Assembly (NCBI GenBank): GCA_963740215.1 | Contig: CAVUDJ010000019.1 | Coordinates: forward strand, 1,736,001 to 1,800,000 | Length of the DNA stretch: 64,000 nt | DNA from: CAVVAL01 sp963740215 | GTDB taxonomy: Bacteria > Actinomycetota > Actinomycetes > Mycobacteriales > Cryptosporangiaceae | Reading direction: 5' to 3' | Shown: positions 50,749 to 57,988 of the stretch, piece by piece | How positions within the stretch are numbered: position 1 is the first letter of the stretch | How the letters are laid out: every line of letters starts with the position of its first letter | Made by a program: the position numbers and the translations under genes | The notes under the pieces: generated by a model | The model's input: only the letters and a program-made list of their open reading frames with translations | What the model was told of the DNA's origin: nothing | Database searches by the model: none

Positions 50749-51305
50749 CAGACCTCGAGTAGCTCGGCTTCCTTGTGCTTCATCAGCTCGTCCACGTGGT
50801 TCACGTACTTGTGGGTGACCTCGTCAAGCTCCTTCTCGGCGCGGCGACCCTCGTCCTCGCCGACCTCGCCGTCCCTGACCAGGCGGTCGAGCTCTTCCTT
50901 GGCCTTGCGACGGACGTTACGGATGGAGACCTTGGCGTCCTCGCCCTTGTGCCGGGCGACCTTCACCATCTCACGGCGCCGGTCCTCGGTGAGCTGCGGG
51001 AACACCACGCGGATCAGCGAACCGTCGTTGCTGGGGTTGACCCCGAGATCCGAGTCACGGATCGCCTTCTCCAGCGCGGCGAGCTGGCTGGCGTCATACG
51101 GCTTGACGACCGCCATCCTGGCCTCGGGGACGCTGATCGAGGCGAGCTGCGGCAGCGGGGTCATGGCGCCGTAGTAGTCGATGAAGATCTTCGCGAACAT
51201 CGACGGCGCCGCGCGGCCGGTGCGGATCGAGCCGAAGTCCTCCTTCGCGACCTCGACTGCCTTCTCCATCTTCTCCTCGGCTTCGAGGAGCGCTTCCTCG
51301 ATCAC
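50748..51305 (-). CDS. frr: Ribosome recycling factor
   Basis: 185 aa, the usual RRF length. IEEALLEAEEKMEKAVEVAKEDFGSIRTGRAAPSMFAKIFIDYYGAMTPLPQLASISVPEARMAVVKPYD covers domains I and II, and GSLIRVVFPQLTEDRRREMVKVARHKGEDAKVSIRNVRRKAKEEL is the conserved second half. It splits post-termination ribosomes with EF-G. GTG 51305 has AGGAGG upstream at proper spacing; the region before it is the gap to pyrH. Confidence 0.97.
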   Translation of the reverse strand: MIEEALLEAEEKMEKAVEVAKEDFGSIRTGRAAPSMFAKIFIDYYGAMTPLPQLASISVPEARMAVVKPYDASQLAALEKAIRDSDLGVNPSNDGSLIRVVFPQLTEDRRREMVKVARHKGEDAKVSIRNVRRKAKEELDRLVRDGEVGEDEGRRAEKELDEVTHKYVNHVDELMKHKEAELLEV

Positions 51306-51384
51306 TGGTGTCGCCTCCTGCGGGGCATGGTCGAGCGGGACAGGGCAAGCCGCAACCGGCGAACGGTTGCGGGCCAAACGATAG

Positions 51385-52140
51385 TCAGGCGTCCGCGCCG
51401 GTGGTGACCACGGTGCCGATCTTCTCACCTCGGACCGCTCGCCCGATGTTGCCCTCGATCAGGAGATCGAAAACCACGATGGGCAGCGCGTTGTCCATGC
51501 AGAGGCTGATCGCGGTGGCGTCGGCGACCTGCAGACCCCTGGCCAGCACCTCGGAGTAGCTGATCTGGTCGAACTTCACGGCGTGCGGGTTCTTCTTGGG
51601 ATCGTCGTCGAAGATGCCGTCGACGCCGTTCTTCGCCATCAGCACCACCTCGGCGCCGATCTCCAGCGCGCGCTGCGCAGCCACCGTGTCGGTGGAGAAG
51701 TACGGCATGCCGGAGCCGGCGCCGAAGATCACGATGCGGCCCTTGTCGAGGTGGCGCATCGCGCGGCGCGGAATGTACGGCTCGGCGACCTGGCCCATCG
51801 TGATCGCCGTCTGGACGCGCGTGTCGATGCCCTGCTTCTCCAGGAAGTCCTGGAGGGCCAGGCAGTTCATCACGGTGCCGAGCATGCCCATGTAGTCGGC
51901 GCGGGCGCGGTCCATGCCGCGCTGAGACAGCTCCGCGCCGCGGAAGTAGTTGCCGCCGCCCACGACGATCGCCACCTGGGCACCGCCGCGCACTGCCGTC
52001 GCGATCTGCTTCGCGATCGCCTGCACGATGTCGGGGTCGACACCGAGCTTGCCGCCCCCGAACACCTCACCGGAGAGCTTCAGCAGCACCCGTCGCGGGG
52101 CCTCGGTACTGGCCGGTGCTGCGGTCATTTCGCTGGTCAT
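51385..52140 (-). CDS. pyrH: Uridylate kinase
   Basis: 251 aa amino-acid-kinase fold. RRVLLKLSGEVFGGGKLGVDPDIVQAIAKQI near residue 16, VAIVVGGGNYFRGAELSQRGMDRARADYMGMLGTVMNCLALQDFLE near 57, GAGSGMPYFSTDTVAAQRALEIGAEVVLMAKNGVDGIFDDDPKKNPHA near 140, and MDNALPIVVFDLLIEGNIGRAVRGEKIGTVV at the end. It makes UDP from UMP. It is the first gene of pyrH-frr-cdsA; a hairpin separates it from tsf. Confidence 0.97.
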   Translation of the reverse strand: MTSEMTAAPASTEAPRRVLLKLSGEVFGGGKLGVDPDIVQAIAKQIATAVRGGAQVAIVVGGGNYFRGAELSQRGMDRARADYMGMLGTVMNCLALQDFLEKQGIDTRVQTAITMGQVAEPYIPRRAMRHLDKGRIVIFGAGSGMPYFSTDTVAAQRALEIGAEVVLMAKNGVDGIFDDDPKKNPHAVKFDQISYSEVLARGLQVADATAISLCMDNALPIVVFDLLIEGNIGRAVRGEKIGTVVTTGADA

Positions 52141-52212
52141 CGGCGGGGTCCCTTCTGCGGCGGCCGCGGGGCGCCGCCCACGGCCCCGTGACGCTGTCGG
52201 TGACGGACATGG

Positions 52213-52254
52213 CAGGAGGCCGCGGTGCGGTGGTTCGTCACCCGCGGCCTCCTG
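52213..52254 (-). terminator. Hairpin after tsf
   Basis: Perfect 13-bp arms 52213-52225 and 52242-52254 around a 16-base loop, about 35 bp after the tsf stop and 75 bp before the pyrH start. It probably separates rpsB-tsf from pyrH-frr. Confidence 0.6.
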
Positions 52255-52289
52255 TCGTCCGGCGTTCTCTCAGGCCTGCGCCTAGTCTG

Positions 52290-53108
52290 TTAAGCCTGGC
52301 CGACCTCGAACCGCGCGAACCGGGTAACGGTGGCGCCGGCGTCGTTGAGCAGCGCCTTGACCGTCTTCTTGTTGTCCGTGACGGACGCCTGCTCCAGCAG
52401 GACCGTCTCCTTGAAGAAGCCGTTGACACGGCCCTCGACGATCTTCGGGAGGGCGCCCTCGGGCTTGCCCTCCTCGCGAGCGGTCTGCTCGGCGATGCGA
52501 CGCTCGTTCTCCACCACGTCGGCCGGGACCTCGTCGCGGGTCACGTAGGACGGGCGCATCGCGGCGATCTGCATGGCGACGCCACGGGCCACGTCGTCGC
52601 CGCCGCCGGTGTACTCGACCAGCACGCCGACCTGCGCGGGCAGGTCCGGGCTCTTGCGGTGCATGTAGGTGGCGACGGTGCCCTCAAGGGCGGCGAAGCG
52701 GTTGACCACGAGCTTCTCGCCGATGACGGCAGAGACGGACTCGACGGCGTCGGCGACCTTGCGGCCGTCCGGCAGGCTGGCGGCGAGCAGCGCCTCGACG
52801 TCGGCGGGCTTGGTGGCGTCGACCAACTTCACGATCTCGTCGGCCAGCTGCTGGAACTGCTCGTTCTTGGCGACGAAGTCGGTCTCGCAGTTGAGCTCCA
52901 GCAGCGCAGTGCCGGCGGTGGCGACCAGGCCGTTGGCCGCGACGCGGGAGGCGCGCTTGCCGACGTCCTTCGCGCCCTTGATGCGCAGGATCTCGACGGC
53001 CTTGTCGAAGTCGCCGTCGGCCTCCTCCAAGGCCTTCTTACAGTCCATCATGCCGGCCGCGGTGATGTCGCGGAGGCGCTTGACGTCGGCGGCGGTGTAG
53101 TTCGCCAT
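52290..53108 (-). CDS. tsf: Elongation factor Ts
   Basis: 272 aa. N-terminal UBA-like domain ANYTAADVKRLRDITAAGMMDCKKALEEADGDFDKAVEILRIKGAKDVGKRASRVAANGLV, then LLELNCETDFVAKNEQFQQLADEI (the TDFVA EF-Tu contact) near residue 75, and MQIAAMRPSYVTRDEVPADVVENERRIAEQTAREEGKPEGALPKIVEGRVNGFFKETVLLEQ near 170-235. It exchanges GDP for GTP on EF-Tu. It follows rpsB with a 118-bp gap. Confidence 0.97.
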   Translation of the reverse strand: MANYTAADVKRLRDITAAGMMDCKKALEEADGDFDKAVEILRIKGAKDVGKRASRVAANGLVATAGTALLELNCETDFVAKNEQFQQLADEIVKLVDATKPADVEALLAASLPDGRKVADAVESVSAVIGEKLVVNRFAALEGTVATYMHRKSPDLPAQVGVLVEYTGGGDDVARGVAMQIAAMRPSYVTRDEVPADVVENERRIAEQTAREEGKPEGALPKIVEGRVNGFFKETVLLEQASVTDNKKTVKALLNDAGATVTRFARFEVGQA

Positions 53109-53181
53109 TCTCTCTGCTTCTCTCGTTGTGATGAGCGGAAGGTGAGCTGGTGCGCTGAAGCTCGTGCTCCGCACGCAGCCA

Positions 53182-53211
53182 GCCGGCGCGTCCGATCTCG
53201 GGCGCGCCGGC
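53182..53211 (-). terminator. Small G+C hairpin between rpsB and tsf
   Basis: 9-bp arms GCCGGCGCG and CGCGCCGGC around a 12-base loop. It may attenuate read-through from rpsB into tsf; weak evidence. Confidence 0.4.
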
Positions 53212-53226
53212 GCGGCTACGGACGGG

Positions 53227-54183
53227 TCAGGCCTCGGGCTTCTCGTCGGTCGCGGCGGCGGGCGCGGCGTCGGCGGCCGGGGCCTCAGCCGCGGGAGCCT
53301 CAGCTGCCGGCGCCTCAGCCGCCGGGGCCTCAGCTGCCGGCGCCTCAGCCGCCGGCGCCTCAACGGCCGGGGCCTCAGCTGCCGGGGCGGCCGGGGTCTC
53401 GGTCTTACCGGCGAGCAGCTCACGCTCCCACTCGGCGAGGGGCTCGTCGACGGCGAGCTGGCCGGCCTCGGGCTTCTCGTCGCCACCCTTGGCGCCGGCA
53501 CGGGACATCAGGCCCTCGGCGACCGCGTCGGCGATGACACGGGTGAGCAGGGCGGCGCTGCGGATCGCGTCGTCGTTGCCCGGGATCTTGTAGTCGACCT
53601 CGTCCGGGTCGCAGTTGGTGTCGAGGATCGCGACGACGGGGATGTTCAGCTTGCGCGCCTCGTCGACCGCGATGTGCTCCTTCTTGGTGTCGATGATCCA
53701 CACCGCGCTGGGCACCTTGGTCATGTCGCGCAGACCGCCGAGGGTGCGCTCCAGCTTGTCCTTCTCGCGCTTGAGGACCAGCGCTTCCTTCTTGGTGAGG
53801 ACGTTCTCGCCACCGGTCTGCTCGATGATCTCGAGCTCCTTGAGGCGCTGGAGGCGCTTGTACACGGTCTGGAAGTTCGTGAGCATGCCGCCCAGCCAGC
53901 GCTGATTCACGTACGGCATACCGACCCGGCGTGCCTGCTCGGCCACGGCCTCTTGGGCCTGCTTCTTCGTGCCGACGAAGAGGATGGTGCCGCCGTGCGC
54001 GACCGTCTGCTTGACGAACTCGTACGCCGTGTCGATGTACGTGAGCGTCTGCTGCAGGTCGATGATGTAGATGCCGTTGCGCTCGGTGAAGATGAAGCGC
54101 TTCATCTTCGGGTTCCAGCGGCGGGTCTGGTGCCCGAAGTGCACGCCGCTCTCCAGGAGCTGGCGCATGGTGACGACGGCCAT
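53227..54183 (-). CDS. rpsB: Ribosomal protein S2 with long Ala/Pro/Glu repeat tail
   Basis: 318 aa, about 60-80 residues longer than typical S2. The core is canonical: AVVTMRQLLESGVHFGHQTRRWNPKMKRFIFTERNGIYIIDLQQTL at the start, GTILFVGTKKQAQEAVAEQARRVGMPYVNQRWLGGMLTNF near 70, and the closing PVVAILDTNCDPDEVDYKIPGNDDAIRSAALLTRVIADAVAEGL near 185-230. From about residue 265 the tail is built of five-residue repeats (APAAE) encoded by an imperfect 15-bp tandem repeat at about 53270-53400. Such tails occur in other actinobacteria; the copy number may vary. Confidence 0.97.
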   Translation of the reverse strand: MAVVTMRQLLESGVHFGHQTRRWNPKMKRFIFTERNGIYIIDLQQTLTYIDTAYEFVKQTVAHGGTILFVGTKKQAQEAVAEQARRVGMPYVNQRWLGGMLTNFQTVYKRLQRLKELEIIEQTGGENVLTKKEALVLKREKDKLERTLGGLRDMTKVPSAVWIIDTKKEHIAVDEARKLNIPVVAILDTNCDPDEVDYKIPGNDDAIRSAALLTRVIADAVAEGLMSRAGAKGGDEKPEAGQLAVDEPLAEWERELLAGKTETPAAPAAEAPAVEAPAAEAPAAEAPAAEAPAAEAPAAEAPAADAAPAAATDEKPEA

Positions 54184-54527
54184 GTCGGCGCGTCCTCTCT
54201 TCTGTCACGCGGGGCCGGACTGTGCGGCCGCCGCTTCCTCGGTTGTCGCGGCACCTCCGGGTGGGGTGCCGCCCTGGCGTCCGACGACCGGCTGTGCGGA
54301 CCCGCGAGGGACCGAGGAGGCCGGCGCCCCACACGGTGGCGTGAGGAGGACGCGCGAAGTCAACCCACTGACGCAGGTCGCCGAGAAGAGTCTACGCGGA
54401 TCGGGGCGCGGGATGGTAACCGGGCAGGTGGCCGACCGCCAGAGGGTCGGCGTGGTGGCAGGCTCCCGGCGCGGCACAGGAGGCATGGACGGCGGCATGC
54501 CGCCCGCCCGGTCGATAGGGTCCGGGG
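54184..54527. other. rpsB leader and divergent promoter region
   Basis: 344 bp without a gene. It contains an 8-bp hairpin GCGGCACC/GGTGCCGC (54248-54272) about 65 bp upstream of rpsB, which may be a leader structure. A TTGACT (minus strand, near 54365) is a possible -35 element, but no matching -10 is convincing. The right end holds the start region of the aminotransferase gene. Confidence 0.4.
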
Positions 54528-55700
54528 ATGGAGGAGCAACTGGTCACGAGGATGCGTGAGTTCGGCACGACGATCTTCGCCGAGATGTCAGCTCTCGCCG
54601 TCCGCACCGGCGCGGTGAACCTCGGCCAGGGGTTCCCCGACACCGACGGTCCACCGGAGATGCTCGACGCGGCCGTCGCCGCCCTGCGTGGTGGGCGCAA
54701 CCAGTACGCGCCAGGCCCCGGCATACCCGAGCTGCGCGCGGCGATCGCGGAGCACCAGCGCGACTGGTACAGCTTGCAGTTCGACCCGGAGACCGAGGTG
54801 CTGGTCACGGCCGGCGCGACCGAGGCGATCGCCGCCACGATCCTCGCGCTCTGCGAACCCGGCGACGAGGTGCTGTGCTTCGAGCCGTACTACGACTCCT
54901 ACGCGGCATCGATCGCGCTGGCCGGTGCCGTGCGCGTGCCGTTCACCCTGCGCGCCGAGGACTTCGCCAGTGACGTGAGCACCGCTATCGACGAGTGGTC
55001 CACGCGGGTGGGGCCGCGCGCCCGGCTGCTGCTGCTCAACTCGCCGCACAACCCCACCGGCAAGGTGTTCACCCGTGCCGAACTGGAGTCGCTCGCGCGG
55101 CTCTGCGTCACGCACGACCTGATCGCGGTGACCGACGAGGTCTACGAGCACCTCGTCTTCGAGGGCTCGCACACTCCCCTGGCGACGCTGCCCGGGATGC
55201 GCGAGCGCACGGTCACCATCTCGTCCGCCGGCAAGACGTTCAACTGCACCGGCTGGAAGATCGGCTGGGTGTGCTCCACGCCCACGCTGGTCGACGCCGT
55301 CACCAAGGTGAAGCAGTTCCTCACCTACACCAACGCGGCGCCGCTGCAGCCGGCCATCGCGGTGGCGCTGCGGCTGCCCCGGACGTACTTCTCCACCCTG
55401 GCAGAGAGCCTTCGCTCGAAACGGGACCTGCTTTGCGCCGGCCTTGCCGAGGCCGGGTTCGACGTGCACCGGCCCGCGGGTACGTACTTCGTGACGGCCG
55501 GAATCTCGGCGTTCGGCAGTGCTTCAGGTGACGGGCTCGCGTTCTGCCGTTCGCTGCCGGAGCGGTGCGGCGTCGTGGCGGTGCCGGTGCAGGTGTTCTA
55601 CGACGACGTCGAAGCGGGGCGCTCGCTGGTTCGGTTCGCGTTCTGCAAGCAGGACGACGTACTCGCCGAAGCGGTGAAACGGCTGCACGACCTGCGCTGA
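54528..55700 (+). CDS. Class I PLP aminotransferase (DapC/YbdL-like)
   Basis: 390 aa. VNLGQGFPDTDGPPEMLDAAVAALRGGRNQYAPGPGIPELRAAIAEH near residue 27, VTAGATEAIAATILALCEPGDEVLCFEPYYDSY near 90, LLLNSPHNPTGKVFTRAELESLARLC near 170 (NPTGK), VTDEVYEHLVFEG near 200, and PLP Lys in TISSAGKTFNCTGWKIGWVC near 240. Relatives include M. tuberculosis Rv0858c (N-succinyldiaminopimelate aminotransferase) and methionine aminotransferase YbdL. Which substrate applies is not decided by sequence. Divergent from rpsB. Confidence 0.88.
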   Translation: MEEQLVTRMREFGTTIFAEMSALAVRTGAVNLGQGFPDTDGPPEMLDAAVAALRGGRNQYAPGPGIPELRAAIAEHQRDWYSLQFDPETEVLVTAGATEAIAATILALCEPGDEVLCFEPYYDSYAASIALAGAVRVPFTLRAEDFASDVSTAIDEWSTRVGPRARLLLLNSPHNPTGKVFTRAELESLARLCVTHDLIAVTDEVYEHLVFEGSHTPLATLPGMRERTVTISSAGKTFNCTGWKIGWVCSTPTLVDAVTKVKQFLTYTNAAPLQPAIAVALRLPRTYFSTLAESLRSKRDLLCAGLAEAGFDVHRPAGTYFVTAGISAFGSASGDGLAFCRSLPERCGVVAVPVQVFYDDVEAGRSLVRFAFCKQDDVLAEAVKRLHDLR

Positions 55701-55733
55701 GGCCTTGGGGGCCGTGGGTTCGGGGCGGCCGGG

Positions 55734-55857
55734 CTGGGTGTTCGGGCGCGGCGCCGTGCCGGGCCCGGGCCTGGGTGTTCGGGCGCGGCGCCGAGCCGGG
55801 GCCCGGCTGGGTGTTCGGGCGCGGCGCCGTGCCGGGGCTCGGGCTGGGTGTTCGGGG
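55734..55857. repeat. G+C-rich tandem repeat, period 36-37 bp
   Basis: Units start with CTGGGTGTTCGGG at 55734, 55771, 55807 and 55844; the first three continue as CGCGGCGCCG and the fourth turns into the hairpin arm. Differences are mainly single G/C changes. Possibly recombinational expansion of the hairpin arm sequence. Confidence 0.8.
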
Positions 55858-55902
55858 AAATCGCGGGCGGGTGCGCGGCGTGTCGCGGACATTTCCGCGA
55901 AC
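55850..55902 (+). terminator. Hairpin downstream of the aminotransferase gene
   Basis: Arms 55850-55861 and 55891-55902 pair over 12 bp with one mismatch. The arm GTTCGCGGAAAT is identical to that in the hairpin after ispG (23029-23040). Confidence 0.45.
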
Positions 55903-56053
55903 AGCCGGCGGCTGGCTCGGCAGCGGCTTCCGGGCGGGCGGTTCCCATAGCATGTTCCGGGCGGGCAGCCCGAGTTATCCACATGGGCTTCCCGTGTCCA
56001 CAGATCCCGCGCCATGTCTGGGCCAGACGCCTTCCTCACGGGATCGTCGCCGC

Positions 56054-56713
56054 ATGTGGCTACTACTCGCGCGGATCCTGTCAGCGGTGGCGCTGACCGG
56101 GGTGGTGATCTGCGGCCCTGCTCTCGCACCGGCGACGCCTAGTGCCGGGCGGTCGGCTCCCGGCCTGCCGACGATCACGCGCTCGGCGTCAGGGCTGCGG
56201 ATGGTGGGGCTACCGGTCGTCGGGCCGCTGGTCGACGTGGGTCCCACCACCCAGCAGCGGTCCCGCGGGGAGTACCGCTGGCCGCTGGACGGGCAGCCGC
56301 TGGTGGTCCGCCGCTTCGATCCGCCCGATACGCCGTACGGTCGTGGGCACCGTGGCGTCGACCTGGCCGCCACGCCTGGCGCCACCGTTCGCAGCGCGGG
56401 CGCCGGGGTGGTTGCGTATGCAGGTTCGGTGGCCGGCCGAGGCGTCGTGTCGGTCGACCACGCCAATGGACTCCGCACCACGTACGAGCCGGTGACGCCT
56501 GGGGTCCGCGCTGGTCAGGTGGTCACGGCCGGTGCGCCGCTCGGGGTGCTCGGCCCCGGACACCCGGGTTGTCCTGTGGCGGCGTGCCTGCACTGGGGTC
56601 TGCGCGACGGCAAGGTCTACCTCGACCCGCTCAGCCTGCTTGGCCTCGGCCGGGTACGTCTGCTGCCGCTGGAAGGGGACGACCGGGGTCGGGCAGCGTC
56701 TCGATCCCCCTGA
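56054..56713 (+). CDS. M23/LytM-fold peptidase-like secreted protein
   Basis: 219 aa. N-terminal signal segment WLLLARILSAVALTGVVICGPALAPATPSAG. M23 core: YRWPLDGQPLVVRRFDPPDTPYGRGHRGVDLAATPGATVRSAGAGVVAYAGSVAGRGVVSVDHANGLRTTYEPV near residues 75-150, with the HxxxD half of the zinc site (HRGVD). The second motif, usually HLH, reads ACLHWGLRDG near 180, so the first His is replaced by Cys. The same CLHWGLR form occurs in Rv2891, which sits at this place next to rpsB in M. tuberculosis. It may be a wall-binding or regulatory, catalytically altered member. Confidence 0.85.
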   Translation: MWLLLARILSAVALTGVVICGPALAPATPSAGRSAPGLPTITRSASGLRMVGLPVVGPLVDVGPTTQQRSRGEYRWPLDGQPLVVRRFDPPDTPYGRGHRGVDLAATPGATVRSAGAGVVAYAGSVAGRGVVSVDHANGLRTTYEPVTPGVRAGQVVTAGAPLGVLGPGHPGCPVAACLHWGLRDGKVYLDPLSLLGLGRVRLLPLEGDDRGRAASRSP

Positions 56714-57407
56714 ACAGGATGCCGACCATCCCGAGCCGCCGCGCGGCGTCGACGTTGGCCGCCGCGTCGTCGACGAACAGGCACCGCTCGATTGGGGCAC
56801 CGACGACGCCGGCCGCGTGCACCAGGAGCCGCGGATCCGGCTTCGCCACGCCGATTCGTGACGAGTTGACGACCGCGTCGAAGTGGTCGACCAGGCCTAG
56901 CGCCGACAGGTCCTGCTGCAGGCGGGTGGTCGCGTTGGTCACGAGCACGACTGGTGCTGTGCGGCGGACGGCGTCGAGCCAGGCGAGAACGTCCGCGTCG
57001 ACTTCCCCGACGCCACGACTCCACTCCTGCACGGCCGCGGCGGCTCGGTCGCCGCTGGCGGCTCGCCCAGGCAGAGCGGTCCCGGCGTCGCCGCTGGCGG
57101 CTCGCCCAGGCGCAGCGGTCCCGGCGTCGCCGCTCGCGGCTCGCCCAGCCAGAGCGATCCCGGCAGCGGTCCCGGCGCCGCCGTCCGAGCTGCCGGCCCG
57201 TCCGAGTTCAGCCGCGATCTGTGCCCGCCAGTGTTCGTCGGTGACGGCGCCCGTGATCGCCGGTTCCAGCAGGTCGGGGCGGAAGGCGGTGGCGAGCAAT
57301 GACCCTGGCGCCAGGCCGTACCAGCGCTCGATGTCACTGGTGCCCGGCCAGTGGCGCAGCACGCCGTCGAGGTCGCACAGCACTGCGCGTAGGTTGCCGC
57401 TGGTCAC
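56631..57407 (-). CDS. HAD-superfamily hydrolase with internal repeat
   Basis: 258 aa. HAD motif I LRAVLCDLDGVLRHWPG (DxDG) near residue 10, motif II VVLVTNATTRLQQDL near 145, motif III Lys in IGVAKPDPRLLVHAAG near 180, motif IV CLFVDDAAANVDAARRLGMVGILFRG near 205. Between the cap and core lies a 13-residue repeat (GRAASGDAGTA) encoded by a 39-bp tandem repeat. The phosphorylated substrate is unknown. The GTG at 57407 overlaps the GNAT stop (GTGA). Its 3' end overlaps the M23 gene end on the other strand by about 80 bp. Confidence 0.85.
   Translation of the reverse strand: MTSGNLRAVLCDLDGVLRHWPGTSDIERWYGLAPGSLLATAFRPDLLEPAITGAVTDEHWRAQIAAELGRAGSSDGGAGTAAGIALAGRAASGDAGTAAPGRAASGDAGTALPGRAASGDRAAAAVQEWSRGVGEVDADVLAWLDAVRRTAPVVLVTNATTRLQQDLSALGLVDHFDAVVNSSRIGVAKPDPRLLVHAAGVVGAPIERCLFVDDAAANVDAARRLGMVGILFRGIETLPDPGRPLPAAADVPGRGQAG
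57048..57164. repeat. 39-bp tandem repeat, three copies, within the HAD gene
   Basis: Units begin GTCGCCGC at 57048, 57087 and 57126; the period is exactly 39 bp, so it keeps frame and encodes a repeated 13-residue Gly/Ala/Ser stretch. Few substitutions between copies suggest recent expansion. Confidence 0.85.
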
Positions 57408-57943
57408 TGCCGCGCGCCGAACTGACCCGACGCATAGATCCAATCGAGGCCGTCTTCTCCGGCGCTGTCCAGGTGTTCGGCGCGGTGGAGCCCGGACCGG
57501 AGCGCCACGCGCGCCGAAACGACGTTGTCCGGACGGACACGAGCGACGACCGGATGTCGCGGACGATGTGCTGCGGCCCAGGCGATGACAGCGGTGGCGG
57601 CCTCGGTCGCCAGCCCGTTCCCCCAGGCCGAGGGAGCGAGGCGGTAGAAGAGGTTGAGGACGTCGTGCTCGTGGAACCGCACGATCTTGATCCCGCAGAA
57701 CCCGACTGGCTCACGAGCGTCGCGAGCGCGGATCACCCAGTACCCGAAGCCGTGGCGCCGCCAGTGCTCGTCCCACCGGCGGTAGAGGTCTTCGGCTGCG
57801 GCGCGAGTGGTCAGCAGGTCCGAGGGGTTGTGCGCGCAGGCTCGCTCGTCACGGTGGATCGCGAACACGACGTCGATGTCAGCGGGTGTCGGGCGCCGCA
57901 GGGACAGCCGGGCGGTCAACAACTCCTCGTCGCCAGCCCCCAC
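57404..57943 (-). CDS. RimJ/RimL-type GNAT acetyltransferase
   Basis: 179 aa. LLTARLSLRRPTPADIDVVFAIHRDERACAHNPSDLLTTRAAAEDLYRRW at the start and acetyl-CoA site LFYRLAPSAWGNGLATEAATAVIAWAAAHRPRHPVVARVRPDNVVSARVALRSGLHRAEHLD at residues 95-155 match the Acetyltransf_3 group that modifies protein N-termini or small amines. GNAT and HAD are one coupled unit; the biological target is unknown. Confidence 0.88.
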   Translation of the reverse strand: MGAGDEELLTARLSLRRPTPADIDVVFAIHRDERACAHNPSDLLTTRAAAEDLYRRWDEHWRRHGFGYWVIRARDAREPVGFCGIKIVRFHEHDVLNLFYRLAPSAWGNGLATEAATAVIAWAAAHRPRHPVVARVRPDNVVSARVALRSGLHRAEHLDSAGEDGLDWIYASGQFGARQ

Positions 57944-57988
57944 GAGCCGACCCCCCGATGTGTCGTGACCCTCGATCGACGCCGACCA

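Larger units (their letters stand above)
55701..56053. other. Intergenic region with 37-bp tandem repeats
   Basis: 353 bp. Holds three and a half tandem repeats and the hairpin listed separately, then sequence up to the start of the M23 gene. No protein-like frame is convincing; frames crossing it read as Gly/Ala/Arg low complexity. Confidence 0.5.

Noticed and set aside
55734..55857. CRISPR-like spacing of repeats
   Set aside because: Units are directly tandem with no spacers of unique sequence, so this is a simple tandem repeat.
57048..57164. CRISPR or mobile element in the HAD gene
   Set aside because: A period of exactly 39 bp, in frame and coding; a tandem expansion explains it.
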